Positions 40,725-40,858 of a DNA stretch of 40,858 bases are shown piece by piece. This DNA comes from DASWIG01 sp965371445 (lineage in GTDB: Bacteria; Acidobacteriota; Thermoanaerobaculia; Multivoradales; J023). The notes under the pieces are model-generated. The model worked only from the letters and a program-made list of their open reading frames with translations, did not search any database and was not told the DNA's origin. A program made the translations under genes and the position numbers. The stretch is taken from NCBI GenBank assembly GCA_965371445.1, contig CBDUYN010000087.1:1-40858 (forward strand), given 5' to 3'. The stretch's first letter is position 1. Every line of letters starts with the position of its first letter.

Positions 40725-40858
40725 CTACGCCTCGCCGGTGAGCTCGCGATCCTCGATCCCGGCCGCGCGGTAGCGCATGGCGTTCTCGTGGTAGCCGCCG
40801 CCGCTGCCGGAAGCCCGGCGCTGCGACTGACGGTTGAGCTGATCGGCGCGCGCGGGCC
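40725..40858 (-). CDS. Unknown protein, C-terminal 43 residues only
   Basis: Open frame entering from the right edge and ending with TAG at 40725-40727. Visible: ADQLNRQSQRRASGSGGGYHENAMRYRAAGIEDRELTGEA. No family recognised from this piece. Confidence 0.5.
   Translation of the reverse strand, partial: PARADQLNRQSQRRASGSGGGYHENAMRYRAAGIEDRELTGEA

Overview
High-GC bacterial chromosome segment of 40.9 kb with no rRNA or tRNA that I can find, no phage genes and no complete insertion sequence. The gene content (Bat operon, DUF1302/DUF1329/RND cluster, HZS-alpha-like haem protein, and a recurring secreted-protein tail of the type F-x-DGFESG-x-x-x-AW) suggests an environmental Gram-negative of the Acidobacteriota (Thermoanaerobaculia-like) kind. 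That placement is an inference from gene style, not from a marker gene; Myxococcota or a gammaproteobacterium cannot be excluded.

Left part (1-10.9 kb). The 3' end of a Bat (aerotolerance) operon: a 5'-truncated TPR protein with calcium-type acidic repeats, BatD, and BatE, with translationally coupled starts. Then come a lone nucleotidyltransferase, a secreted erythromycin-esterase-family protein, hspQ, a glycine-rich RRM protein with a foldable leader, a secreted beta-propeller/haem protein of HZS-alpha type, and a lipoprotein.

Middle (11-24.4 kb). A four-gene minus-strand operon, DUF1302 barrel, DUF1329 LolA/LolB-like protein, YCF48 propeller and HAE3-type RND transporter, looks like a trans-envelope lipid/hydrophobe export machine. 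It is followed by an amidohydrolase remnant, a PQQ-type beta-propeller protein, a tandem hairpin array, a CGNR regulator, remnants of an Rpn nuclease and of endonuclease I, an RlmL-type rRNA methyltransferase and an AspA/AstE-type deacylase.

Accessory graveyard (24.6-33.5 kb). Toxin-antitoxin material is concentrated here: two MazF/PemK C-terminal fragments carried on a 280-bp direct repeat, a truncated DUF433 antitoxin with a DUF5615 toxin, hicBA, and hipBA with a readable promoter and operator. An AT-richer secreted PD40 gene, a 7 x 42-bp tandem repeat, a frameshifted and internally deleted AAA/PD-(D/E)XK gene and several unrecognised gene scraps lie between them.

Right part (33.5-40.9 kb). 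An 823-residue fusion of a double ATP-cone 2-phosphoglycerate kinase to an archaeal-type (ApgM) phosphoglycerate mutase, a NarL-type two-component pair, a DUF2892 membrane protein, a HIT hydrolase, a class II aldolase-family protein, a site-2-protease-type metalloprotease, and the 3' end of an unrecognised gene beyond a suspicious G/C homopolymer block.

The most unusual items are the kinase/mutase fusion, the two unrelated arrays that share a 42-bp period (one with compensatory changes in its stems), the shared C-terminal tail on three unrelated exported proteins, and palindromic elements that have been absorbed in frame into signal-peptide n-regions.
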